This document shows positions 8,904 through 17,027 of a stretch of 64,000 nucleotides of DNA, one piece after another. The stretch spans positions 86,384-150,383 of the forward strand of contig JAVKDO010000019.1 in assembly GCA_040222235.1 (NCBI GenBank). Direction: 5' to 3'. The position numbers and the translations under genes are program-made. The DNA is from UBA6059 sp040222235. GTDB taxonomy: Bacteria; Bacteroidota; Bacteroidia; Cytophagales; Cyclobacteriaceae. The notes under the pieces were generated by a model. That model ran no database searches. It had not been told where the DNA came from and saw nothing but the letters and a program-made list of their open reading frames with translations. Position 1 is the first letter of the stretch. Each line of letters opens with the position of its first letter.

Positions 8904-10295
8904 CTAGTTTGGTTTTTGTAGTATGTTACAATAGTCGTATTCGCTATCGACGTTAATATAGACATCCGCCTGCGCTTTATTAAACCACTCAGATAAAATG
9001 CCATTTCTTTTTTCTGCCTTTGTCGCGCCATAGATTTTTTGATAATCGTCACGCAGGTTGGCTTGATGCGGAGCGATGCGATCTTTGTAGTAAATTATCC
9101 TCACAGCCTCGGTACCATCGTCCATCCTAAACTCCATCGGTGGAGTAATTGACCCTACTTCTAGAGTGTCAATTGTAAAGAATACAACAGGGTCTAACTC
9201 TTCTACCGAAATGCGACTAGCGCCAGTAGCATCCGAGAAAAACCCACCATTTGATGAGGTGACTTGATCGTCGGAGTATTCTTTTGCCGCACGTGCGAAC
9301 GTGATGGAATCGTGCTGTATTACTCCCTTCAAACTATCCAAATACACCTTGGCGTCTTCCACATCTTGCTGAGAAGAGTTGGGTATGATAAGGATGTGCT
9401 TGGAGTTAAATGAATTTCCCCTGCGCTCGATTAGTTGGATAATGTGAATGCCAAAGTCTGTTTCTACAGGAAAGGAGATTTCTCCCGGCTTCATACTTAA
9501 AGCTGTCGCTTCGAACTCTGGAGCCAGCTCCCCCCTTTTGAAGAAACCAAGAACGCCACCTACAGGACCTGAGCCAGGATCCATAGAGAACTCCTTTGCC
9601 AAATCAGCGAAATCTTCTCCAGCTAGTATTCTCGAGCGAATATCATTGAGCTGTGCTTTTACCTCATCCTTCTTGGCTCGGCTTACTTCAGGTATCTTCA
9701 CGATTTGTGCAATAGATACTTCAGTTGAAAAGTATGGCAAACTATCTGCGGGTATCTTTTTGAAGAATCGGCGAACCTCGGCCGGACTTACTTCCGTGTC
9801 CTTGGTGATCTCCCCTTGCATACGCTGCACGACTAATTGCTCCTTGATATCATCGAAAAGCTCCTGTCGAAACTCATCGATCTTCTTGCCATAATACTCT
9901 TCTATGGCCTCTTCCGAGCCAATCTGCGAGACGAAGTACTGCATTCTCCGGTCGAGGTTGTCATAGACCTCACTATCCGCAACCACCACACTATCTATCT
10001 CCGCTTTAGCGACCAATAGTTTGTTGATAATCAGAGATTCAAATATTGAGCATTTGGCATTTCCGTTGTTGATTTCACCTCTAGCGAGAAAATCCATGTA
10101 TGACTGTTCGAGTTCTGACTTCAGCACTATATAGTCATCTACCTTGGCGATGATTTCATCAATTACCACGCCTTTCTCCACCTCTTTCTCGGGTTCAGCT
10201 GTACGTTCTGGTTCTGTTTGAGCCAGCAAGGGCGAACAGAATAGAGATACTAGTGCAACTAGTATTGTATATTTAATAGATTTCAAATGTCTCAT
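8904..10295 (-). CDS. SurA-like periplasmic peptidyl-prolyl isomerase with two parvulin domains
   Basis: A 463-residue exported protein. The signal peptide covers about residues 1-25 and probably ends at LLAQ. A helical SurA_N-like chaperone domain (about 45-165) is followed by a first PpiC/parvulin domain (about 180-290, with SMDPGSGPVGGVLGFFKRGE) and a second one (about 295-410, starting FNSKHILIIP). Proteins of this design help outer-membrane proteins fold in the periplasm. The gene overlaps the upstream lipoprotein gene by 23 bases, and that protein has a related chaperone-like fold, which suggests a joint role. It sits three bases before the MoxR gene. Confidence 0.9.
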   Translation of the reverse strand: MRHLKSIKYTILVALVSLFCSPLLAQTEPERTAEPEKEVEKGVVIDEIIAKVDDYIVLKSELEQSYMDFLARGEINNGNAKCSIFESLIINKLLVAKAEIDSVVVADSEVYDNLDRRMQYFVSQIGSEEAIEEYYGKKIDEFRQELFDDIKEQLVVQRMQGEITKDTEVSPAEVRRFFKKIPADSLPYFSTEVSIAQIVKIPEVSRAKKDEVKAQLNDIRSRILAGEDFADLAKEFSMDPGSGPVGGVLGFFKRGELAPEFEATALSMKPGEISFPVETDFGIHIIQLIERRGNSFNSKHILIIPNSSQQDVEDAKVYLDSLKGVIQHDSITFARAAKEYSDDQVTSSNGGFFSDATGASRISVEELDPVVFFTIDTLEVGSITPPMEFRMDDGTEAVRIIYYKDRIAPHQANLRDDYQKIYGATKAEKRNGILSEWFNKAQADVYINVDSEYDYCNILQKPN

Positions 10296-11148
10296 TTTCC
10301 AACGCCTCCTTGTAGATGGCCTCCTGTAGCTCTTTCTTCAAGGCTACTTTTCGTTTATTAATGATAATATTTTCAATATCATCCCTGATGAACTCCAACG
10401 GAGATATCTCATCAGAGATTTTATAATCAAGCAGTTTTAAGAAATATATATTGGTCTCATCAGAGCTTTCGACAAAACTGTTCGACCTTAGAAACTGTAC
10501 TTTATTAGGGATACTGGCCAACGGAGTATTTAATATGACGTCATCAAAATTGACCCAAATGGAGTCTTCCATGAAAGACTTAACTGCGAACCTGAATGAA
10601 TATGATCTTATATCTTCGATATCACCCCCAACAGTAAAAGCCCTTATCTGACGTCTAAAATCACTTACTCCTGGAGCTTCTTTAGGTATTTGAGCAAATA
10701 GGCATTTGACAATGTTCTGCTTTAGCAGGAAGTTGTCTTTTTTCTCTTCATAGTAGGATACAATCTCCTCTTCGCTCACCGATTTGCTGAGCCGACCTTC
10801 TATCCAGTACTTTTCATACTCATGAATGATCAGTGCGTACCTGTAATCTCTTACCCTACGATCTATTTCGGCCTGATCGATCTCAATAACGCCGTTAGCT
10901 TTATTGATGAGTAGTTGTTTACTTATCCAACCTTCGATATACTTTTTTGCGATAGCGCTACTATCCTCAGCGGTGGCTCCAAAGCTCAAGCCGGCAAGAT
11001 CATCTCCATAGAGGGTGACTTCATCAACGCGTGCTACCGCTTCCCGGCTTGCGTCTTCCTCCTCCTCAATGCTCAGTGGAAGCATGTCACACCCTGATGT
11101 GATGATTAGAGATAGGAGGGCTAGCTGTAAGAGGAATGATTTACCCAT
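10273..11148 (-). CDS. Lipoprotein resembling a SurA N-terminal chaperone domain, without a clear parvulin domain
   Basis: A 291-residue protein with a lipoprotein signal peptide; the lipobox is LIITSGCDM, so the mature protein starts at a lipidated Cys. The following helices (about 60-150, with KYIEGWISKQLLINKA and YYEEKKDNFLLKQNIVKCLFA) look like the SurA_N/peptidyl-prolyl isomerase helical domain. The later part is only weakly parvulin-like and lacks the Gly-rich PPIase loop of its neighbour. An alternative ATG lies nine bases upstream (11157). It overlaps the downstream SurA-like gene by 23 bases. It is probably a periplasmic partner of that isomerase; this is inferred from position and fold. 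Confidence 0.75.
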   Translation of the reverse strand: MGKSFLLQLALLSLIITSGCDMLPLSIEEEEDASREAVARVDEVTLYGDDLAGLSFGATAEDSSAIAKKYIEGWISKQLLINKANGVIEIDQAEIDRRVRDYRYALIIHEYEKYWIEGRLSKSVSEEEIVSYYEEKKDNFLLKQNIVKCLFAQIPKEAPGVSDFRRQIRAFTVGGDIEDIRSYSFRFAVKSFMEDSIWVNFDDVILNTPLASIPNKVQFLRSNSFVESSDETNIYFLKLLDYKISDEISPLEFIRDDIENIIINKRKVALKKELQEAIYKEALENETFEIY

Positions 11149-11196
11149 AGGTTTCAAGGGCGCAAAAATAGAGTTTAACGTATGATTATTAATTAC

Positions 11197-11607
11197 TTAG
11201 CTCAGATTCTTTACTAATCGACAGACATTTTTACCTGACCTATGGATGAATTGTACATCGTCCATGATGCGTTTCACCAGAAGTAATCCAACCCCTCCTT
11301 TGCGCTTAGCTTTGATCAGTTCGTCCATTGAAGGCTCTTTATATTCACTAAGATTGAACCCTTCGCCATGATCAAGTATTTCAAAGACTATCTTTTCAGC
11401 ATCATATGCTATACTCAGCTCGAGCGTCTCACTCGGATTGCAGTGGTTTGAATGAATAATGAGATTCGCGCACACCTCGTCTACTGCGAGGATCACTTTA
11501 TTTGACTCGGCCTCAGGAAAGCTGTGTTTGGCCAGTATATCACTGACAAACTGCCTGATTTCCTTCAGTCGATCCTTAGTGCACGATATCTTCAGGTTAT
11601 AGGTCAT
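11197..11607 (-). CDS. RsbW/SpoIIAB-like HATPase (anti-sigma-type serine kinase)
   Basis: A 136-residue GHKL ATPase domain with ILAVDEVCANLIIHS (N-box), EILDHGEGFN (G1) and KRKGGVGLLLVKRIMDDV (G2). In partner-switching systems such a kinase binds a target and also phosphorylates a STAS protein. The STAS gene is directly upstream and overlaps by 11 bases, and a SpoIIE phosphatase gene precedes that, so the three form one module. No sigma-factor gene is adjacent, and in Bacteroidota the output of such modules is often unknown. Confidence 0.9.
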   Translation of the reverse strand: MTYNLKISCTKDRLKEIRQFVSDILAKHSFPEAESNKVILAVDEVCANLIIHSNHCNPSETLELSIAYDAEKIVFEILDHGEGFNLSEYKEPSMDELIKAKRKGGVGLLLVKRIMDDVQFIHRSGKNVCRLVKNLS

Positions 11608-11938
11608 TCGCGCTTTTAATAGCCTCTTCTCTTGTATCTACAATGGTGAGCAACTGATCCAATCCCAGTATTTGAAACACCTGAAACACCTTTTCCTTCA
11701 TCCCAAATAAGACCATGGTCATTTTCTTGGCTTCCAGATCGGAGATATAAGACATAAACACTCCCAGCCCTGCCGAGGAGATATACTCAAGGCCCGTAAG
11801 ATCCACGGCTATCCTGGCTCCTTGCTCGAGTGCTTTACCCACTTCTTCATCAAGAAATATCGATGAACTCGCATCTATTTCTCCAGACACTTGTAGTACA
11901 CTTACTTCTCCTTCTGTATCTCGTTCTATATTTAGCAT
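11597..11938 (-). CDS. STAS-domain anti-sigma-factor antagonist (SpoIIAA/RsbV-like)
   Basis: A 113-residue single STAS domain. The core reads LTGLEYISSAGLGVFMSYI, where the Ser of the SSAG motif is the expected phosphorylation site. In the established scheme it is phosphorylated by the HATPase kinase and dephosphorylated by the SpoIIE-type phosphatase, which switches its partner. Both enzymes are encoded next to it: the phosphatase six bases upstream, the kinase overlapping downstream. Confidence 0.93.
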   Translation of the reverse strand: MLNIERDTEGEVSVLQVSGEIDASSSIFLDEEVGKALEQGARIAVDLTGLEYISSAGLGVFMSYISDLEAKKMTMVLFGMKEKVFQVFQILGLDQLLTIVDTREEAIKSANDL

Positions 11939-11944
11939 TTCTTA

Positions 11945-13993
11945 TTATCTAAATTTCACCACCACCATCGAATAGTCATCATCCAACGAATCCTGTTCGC
12001 AAAACTCATAAAGCGTCTCGAAAATCCCGTTAGATATCTGCTCTGGTGTCTGGTCAGTAAATTTCATCAGTGCGTCACTTAGTCTTTCGTACCCGAATTG
12101 TTCATTGTCGCCGTTGGCGGCCTCTGTGATACCATCGGTGTAGAGCACGATGATATCTCCGGCACTGTACTGAAACTCATTGACTTGTACGTATTTTTCA
12201 AAGTTGGAGTTTCTCAGTATCCCAAGACCCAACCCTTTGTTTTTGAAGTACTCGAGTTGGTTGTGCTGAGCCGAGTAATACAACGTAGGACAATGACCGG
12301 CCCTGGCAAAAGACACCTTCGTCTTACTCGTATTAATTTCAAAGTAGGTAGCCGTAATGAAGGAGGTCTTCTCCAAGCAACGGCTCAATGCATTATTAGC
12401 AGCGACCATAAGTTGCTTAGGGTCAAGACTCATTTGCACAAGGCTATGAAAGATTCCTTTCATTTGCGACATGTGAAAGGCAGCTGAGGTACCCTTACCA
12501 GAAACGTCCGCAATGATCAGAGCGAGCCTGTCATCATCAAGACGGAAAGAGTCATAGTAATCGCCACCGACCTCATCTGCGGCTACTGAGATACCATGAA
12601 TGTCAAAATGATCACTTTGCTCCAATCCACTTGGCAGTAAGCTCTGCTGCACTCGGCTGGCAATCTTCAGTTCTTCCTTATAACGCTCGTTTTTTATTGC
12701 CTCATTGATGAGCTGGAAGTTCTCCAGGGAGATGCTGGCCTGATTAACAAAGGTGTTGATGATGTCAACCATCTCCTTATTGAAACTATCACCTACCTCC
12801 TTAAGCAGCGCAATAGAACCAATTTGCTTCTGCTTGATGATAATAGGGAAGAGTAGGATCGACTTGAATTTAACTCCCTTGAGGGTTGCAGACAGCTTTT
12901 GGGAGTTAGGTACTTGATCGAACTCAGTGTTGATCACCTTTTTTAAGGTCGTATTTTTTACCGCTTCCTTAATATCTTCTATCTCAGCATCGGTGACATT
13001 GTACTTTGAGAGGATTGGACTACTATCTTCTGTAATCTCTAGCCATGCCGCATCCGCGAATACTGCACTGATCGTGCTATCTAGAAGGATCTCATATATC
13101 TGCTCTTTCTTTTGGCCGGTAGGCTGAGATTGACTGAGCCGTTGGAAGTTCATAGCCTCCTCAAGTTTCTTTTCAAATACGGAAGAGGTAGGAAGGTTAA
13201 AAAGTATCACCAATGCTGAGATCAGCGAGTAGATTGAGATGAAACTGAAGGAAGCGAGGATGTAGACCGAGTCTAGTAGATCAGTGACCAGCACATCCTG
13301 ATTGGAATAGTCCACCAGTCCATCAAGGAAATAAAATAAGTAGATGATGACGAGCACTATAAAGAGAATGCTTTTCCACTTCTGCTTGAAGTTGAGATAG
13401 GCCACCCACTTGAGATTGAAGCTTAGTACCAGTCCCATCAGTATCAATACACCAAGGAGCACATTGAAAAAAGGATCGAAAAGTGCGTATCCGAGAATAT
13501 CAAAAGCCAAAGCACCGAGGAGCGAATATTCGAATATGCGCCAGAAGGCTAGAAGGGTCTTGGTCTTTTGGTAGAGAATTAGCCGCTTCCAGACGATCAA
13601 AGTAGAAACAGTGAAAGCAATGATTAACCCAAGGTTGATATGGTAAAAAAAGTTAATGACCAGAGGATTCTTAGCAAGGCTAGTATCCCCAAAAATTGAA
13701 AAGATAAACTTGATGGCAAGTGAGACCACCGTTGTAATCAGGCCCGTCACAAAGACCCTCCAAAGCAGATCAATGAAGTTGACGCTCTCGGCTTTATTGA
13801 TGCGATACCGATAAAAAAGCACTATGCTTAGCACAAACAGTCCAAGCGCTATTTTAGGAGCGAAACTAGGGAGGCCAAAAGCAATGTTGTTCTTAGCACT
13901 AAAGAGTGCGGTGAGGTCGAGCAATAGCAGTAGCAACCAGGTGATCACACCCAGAATGACGCTCAATCTTATAACTGCTTTATACCCAAACAT
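11945..13993 (-). CDS. Membrane-bound SpoIIE-family PP2C phosphatase with GAF domain
   Basis: A 682-residue protein. Residues 1-270 hold about eight hydrophobic segments in a 7TM-like sensor region. A GAF-like domain (about 285-440) and a short coiled linker follow. The PP2C/SpoIIE catalytic domain (about 465-682) contains DEVGGDYYDSFRLDDDRL, IADVSGKGTSAAF, LYTDGITEA and DDDYSMVVVKF; the metal-binding Asp residues are present. It should dephosphorylate the STAS protein encoded six bases downstream in response to a membrane or cytosolic signal. The ligand is unknown. About 240 bases separate it from guaB upstream. Confidence 0.92.
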   Translation of the reverse strand: MFGYKAVIRLSVILGVITWLLLLLLDLTALFSAKNNIAFGLPSFAPKIALGLFVLSIVLFYRYRINKAESVNFIDLLWRVFVTGLITTVVSLAIKFIFSIFGDTSLAKNPLVINFFYHINLGLIIAFTVSTLIVWKRLILYQKTKTLLAFWRIFEYSLLGALAFDILGYALFDPFFNVLLGVLILMGLVLSFNLKWVAYLNFKQKWKSILFIVLVIIYLFYFLDGLVDYSNQDVLVTDLLDSVYILASFSFISIYSLISALVILFNLPTSSVFEKKLEEAMNFQRLSQSQPTGQKKEQIYEILLDSTISAVFADAAWLEITEDSSPILSKYNVTDAEIEDIKEAVKNTTLKKVINTEFDQVPNSQKLSATLKGVKFKSILLFPIIIKQKQIGSIALLKEVGDSFNKEMVDIINTFVNQASISLENFQLINEAIKNERYKEELKIASRVQQSLLPSGLEQSDHFDIHGISVAADEVGGDYYDSFRLDDDRLALIIADVSGKGTSAAFHMSQMKGIFHSLVQMSLDPKQLMVAANNALSRCLEKTSFITATYFEINTSKTKVSFARAGHCPTLYYSAQHNQLEYFKNKGLGLGILRNSNFEKYVQVNEFQYSAGDIIVLYTDGITEAANGDNEQFGYERLSDALMKFTDQTPEQISNGIFETLYEFCEQDSLDDDYSMVVVKFR

Positions 13994-13999
13994 ACACCT

Positions 14000-14236
14000 G
14001 AAACAAGAAAGGGCAATTTAATCAAAAGAATTCCTCGGGGCTTAACCCTGAGGGCCTATAAACCGTCATCCTCGCGCATGCGGGGACCTGAATAGAGAAT
14101 TTGGGTTTTCTTTTGCATCTAAAAGATAACAGTGAAGGCCTCATCAGACCTTCTTCAAAGGATTGTTAGCTTCAAGAAATTCTCTATTGATAATTGCCCT
14201 TTGATAACCTTAATGAATTTTGAGTCGAATAGTTGC
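14000..14236. other. Intergenic region between guaB and the SpoIIE gene
   Basis: No gene is supported here. The stretch contains a short hairpin, CTCGGGGCTTAACCCTGAG (14034-14052), and a palindrome-like CCTCGCGCATGCGGGGA (about 14072-14088), which resembles the small dispersed palindromes common in many genomes. Either could help end guaB transcription on the minus strand, but neither has a clear T-run. Confidence 0.4.
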
Positions 14237-15706
14237 TTAGCGACTATAGTTTGGTGCTTCTCTCGTTACGTGCACATCGTGCGGGTGACTTTCGACAGCT
14301 CCTGCATTTGTAATCTTCACAAACTTAGCATCATGCAGCGCGTTGATATCTCCTGCACCACAGTAACCCATGCCAGCTTTAAGACCACCAGTAAGCTGGT
14401 AAAGCACTTCCTCTACCATTCCTTTATAGGGCACACGGCCAACAATACCTTCAGGGACGAGCTTCTTGACATCATCCTCCGCGTCCTGAAAGTAACGATC
14501 CTTGGAGCCATCCTCCATGGCTTCTACTGAGCCCATACCGCGATATGATTTAAATTTTCGACCTTCATAAAGGATGACTTCACCAGGAGCTTCCTCCGTG
14601 CCTGCAAGCAATGAACCAATCATGACTGTATGTGCTCCTGCAGCAATTGCTTTTACCAAATCTCCGGAAAAGCGAATGCCGCCATCTGCAACAATCTTCA
14701 CATTTCTACCTTTTACCGCCTTAGCGGCCTCAAATACTGCAGTCAATTGGGGTACTCCAACTCCTGCGATGATCCTGGTAGTGCAAATACTGCCTGGCCC
14801 AACCCCTACTTTGATAGCATCAGCACCAGCATCAGCAAGCGCAATTGCCGCCTCTGCTGAAGCAATGTTTCCTACAATTACGTCAAGGTCAGGATTCTGC
14901 TTTTTGATCAATTTACAAGTGTCGATCACTCCTTTGGAGTGACCATGAGCGGTATCAATGCTTACCACATCTACACCGGCCTTCATAAGTGCTGCAACAC
15001 GCGCCTCAATGTCTGCCGTGATACCAACAGCTGCGCCAACGCGTAATCTCCCGTACTGATCCTTACAGGCGTTAGGCCTATCTCTATTCTTAAGAATGTC
15101 TTTATAGGTGATTAGACCGATGAGCTTGCCAACCTTATCGACGATGGGCAGCTTCTCGATTTTATGCTCTTGAAGTATTTCTTCGGCCTGATCCAAATCA
15201 ACACCTGCATGAGCGGTGATGAGATTCTCTTTGGTCATAATCTCACTCACAGGGATTTTGAGATTTTTCTGAAATCTCAAATCTCTATTGGTAATAATAC
15301 CAATAAGAATGCCTTCCTTATCTATCACAGGTATGCCTCCAATGCGATACTGATTCATAATGGCCACAGCATCACCCGCTTTTCCTTCGATGTTGAGCGT
15401 GATGGGATCGAGAATCATACCACTTTGAGAGCGCTTTACTTTGCGCACTTCACCAGCTTGCTTCTCGATAGACATATTCTTGTGAATGATGCCTAACCCT
15501 CCTTCGAGAGCCATGGAGATCGCCAGACCAGACTCAGTAACCGTATCCATGGCGGCAGACACCAAGGGGATATTGAGCTTGATATTGGAGGTGAGATAGG
15601 TGGAGGTATCTGTGTCTCTTGGGAGAACTTCAGAATACGCGGGCATCAACAGTACATCGTCGTAGGTTAATGCTTCAAAAAGGAGTTTGGAGTTGTCGGA
15701 AGTCAT
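14237..15706 (-). CDS. guaB: Inosine-5'-monophosphate dehydrogenase
   Basis: A 489-residue enzyme oxidising IMP to XMP with NAD+, the committed step of guanine nucleotide synthesis. The TIM-barrel core carries the catalytic Cys in GPGSICTTRIIAGVGVPQ. Two CBS domains are inserted at about 95-205. The C-terminal region has MIGSLLAGTEEAPGE and the flap around GMGYCGA. An in-frame start 54 bases upstream is unlikely; the ATG at 15706 gives the usual MTSDNSKLLFEALTYDDV beginning. It is likely a single-gene unit, divergent from pnuC. Confidence 0.97.
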   Translation of the reverse strand: MTSDNSKLLFEALTYDDVLLMPAYSEVLPRDTDTSTYLTSNIKLNIPLVSAAMDTVTESGLAISMALEGGLGIIHKNMSIEKQAGEVRKVKRSQSGMILDPITLNIEGKAGDAVAIMNQYRIGGIPVIDKEGILIGIITNRDLRFQKNLKIPVSEIMTKENLITAHAGVDLDQAEEILQEHKIEKLPIVDKVGKLIGLITYKDILKNRDRPNACKDQYGRLRVGAAVGITADIEARVAALMKAGVDVVSIDTAHGHSKGVIDTCKLIKKQNPDLDVIVGNIASAEAAIALADAGADAIKVGVGPGSICTTRIIAGVGVPQLTAVFEAAKAVKGRNVKIVADGGIRFSGDLVKAIAAGAHTVMIGSLLAGTEEAPGEVILYEGRKFKSYRGMGSVEAMEDGSKDRYFQDAEDDVKKLVPEGIVGRVPYKGMVEEVLYQLTGGLKAGMGYCGAGDINALHDAKFVKITNAGAVESHPHDVHVTREAPNYSR

Positions 15707-15810
15707 GCAAATAACAGGGGTTATTATTTGCAGTGCAAAATTAGAGAGTAGCGAGCACATAACACAGCTAGGCTATCTTTTATTTTAGTAAGAATGGCTA
15801 GGTTCGCTCT

Positions 15811-16425
15811 ATGGACTATATCCTGGAAGGTTTGAGTGGGGGGCTAGCGCAAATGACATGGCTTGAAGCTGTTGCAGTGGTCTTTGGCTTAGCCAGTGTT
15901 TGGTATGCACGTCTCGAAAACATTCTGGTTTACCCTACCGGAATCGTCAGTGTTATCATCTACGTCTACATCTGCGCTGGGGCTAAGCTCTACGCGGATA
16001 TGGGAATCAACGCTTACTACTTTGTGATGAGCGTCTATGGATGGATTATTTGGTCTAAGAAGGTTGACCCGACCCATCACATTCCAATTTCTCGTAATTC
16101 CCTATCGGAAAACATCAGCGCTGGGATCATTCTCATTATTTCATTTTTTGCCCTCAGATATGTCTTGGCCAACTATACGGATAGCGATGTGCCTATCTGG
16201 GATTCTATCACTACCTCGATCGCCTTTGTAGGGATGTGGCTGATGGCTAGAAAGAAATTAGAAAACTGGATAGCCTGGATCATCGCTGATGCGATTTCTA
16301 TCCCATTGTACTTCTACAAAGGACTGTTACTGACAAGCTTTCAGTATTTCGTGTTCCTGATTTTGGCGATCATGGGCTATATCGCCTGGAAAAAGAGTTT
16401 GGAACCCAGAAAAGCTAATGCTTAA
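15811..16425 (+). CDS. pnuC: PnuC-family nicotinamide riboside transporter
   Basis: A 204-residue inner-membrane protein with about seven hydrophobic segments and PnuC signatures such as FGLASVWYARLENILVYPTG and NAYYFVMSVYGWIIW. PnuC proteins carry nicotinamide riboside (or a related vitamin) by facilitated diffusion, and uptake is driven by phosphorylation inside. The downstream gene overlaps it by eight bases and encodes just such a kinase, which supports nicotinamide riboside as substrate. I saw no thiamine or NAD riboswitch in the 100 bases upstream. Confidence 0.92.
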   Translation: MDYILEGLSGGLAQMTWLEAVAVVFGLASVWYARLENILVYPTGIVSVIIYVYICAGAKLYADMGINAYYFVMSVYGWIIWSKKVDPTHHIPISRNSLSENISAGIILIISFFALRYVLANYTDSDVPIWDSITTSIAFVGMWLMARKKLENWIAWIIADAISIPLYFYKGLLLTSFQYFVFLILAIMGYIAWKKSLEPRKANA

Positions 16426-16951
16426 GAGGGTAGCCATAATTGGCCCAGAGTCAACGGGAAAGTCCACCTTGGCCAAAGACCTTGCGGAGGCGCTTAATAC
16501 TACTTTCGTACCCGAATATGCGCGCGCATATATCGATCAGCTGGACAGACCATATCAATACGAGGATCTACTCGCTATAGCTCAAGGTCAAGCCGAGCAA
16601 GAGGATAGTTGGAGTAATAGTGTAAATGAATTCTTAGTCATTGATACGACCTTGACAATCATCAGAGTCTGGAGTGAACATAGGTATGGTAAATGCGACC
16701 CTTGGATTCTCGCCGAAGAGCAAAGGCGGAAGTATGACCTTACGCTGGTTTGTGATATAGACCTGCCCTGGGAGGAGGACCCTCAACGCGAGCACCCTCA
16801 CCTTCGTGAGCATTTCTTTGAGGTATACAAAGAGCACGCCGAGGCACACCCACCTTTTGCCATCATTCGGGGGGATCGGCAGGCGCGGGTGAAGTTGGCA
16901 TTGAAGGCAATCCAACAACTCTCCGGGGGTTCAAAACCCCCTGAGAGTTAG
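16418..16951 (+). CDS. NadR-like nicotinamide riboside kinase (AAA ATPase domain)
   Basis: A 177-residue P-loop kinase. The Walker A is IIGPESTGKSTLAKD at the N-terminus, followed by the family block FVPEYARAYID and DTTLTIIRVWSEHRYG. It matches the C-terminal ribosylnicotinamide kinase domain of NadR without its regulatory HTH and adenylyltransferase domains. It should trap imported nicotinamide riboside as NMN. Overlap with pnuC by eight bases indicates co-translation. Confidence 0.88.
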   Translation: MLKRVAIIGPESTGKSTLAKDLAEALNTTFVPEYARAYIDQLDRPYQYEDLLAIAQGQAEQEDSWSNSVNEFLVIDTTLTIIRVWSEHRYGKCDPWILAEEQRRKYDLTLVCDIDLPWEEDPQREHPHLREHFFEVYKEHAEAHPPFAIIRGDRQARVKLALKAIQQLSGGSKPPES

Positions 16952-16956
16952 CATGC

Positions 16957-16995
16957 AAGCCTTACCGAGTTTTCAAACTTGATAAGGCTTTCTTG
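16957..16995 (+). terminator. Probable terminator after the pnuC operon
   Basis: AAGCCTTA at 16957-16964 pairs with TAAGGCTT at 16983-16990, followed by a weak T-rich tail. A stronger G/C hairpin (GGGGGTTCAAAACCCCC) lies at about 16925-16941 inside the last codons of the kinase gene. One or both could end transcription. Confidence 0.45.
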
Positions 16996-17027
16996 TGACT
17001 AAGAGTCATCGACCCTATTTGTGTTTT

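Noticed and set aside
15707..15810. A riboswitch upstream of pnuC or guaB
   Set aside because: The gap is about 100 bases and shows no conserved aptamer-like sequence or terminator pair that I could recognise.
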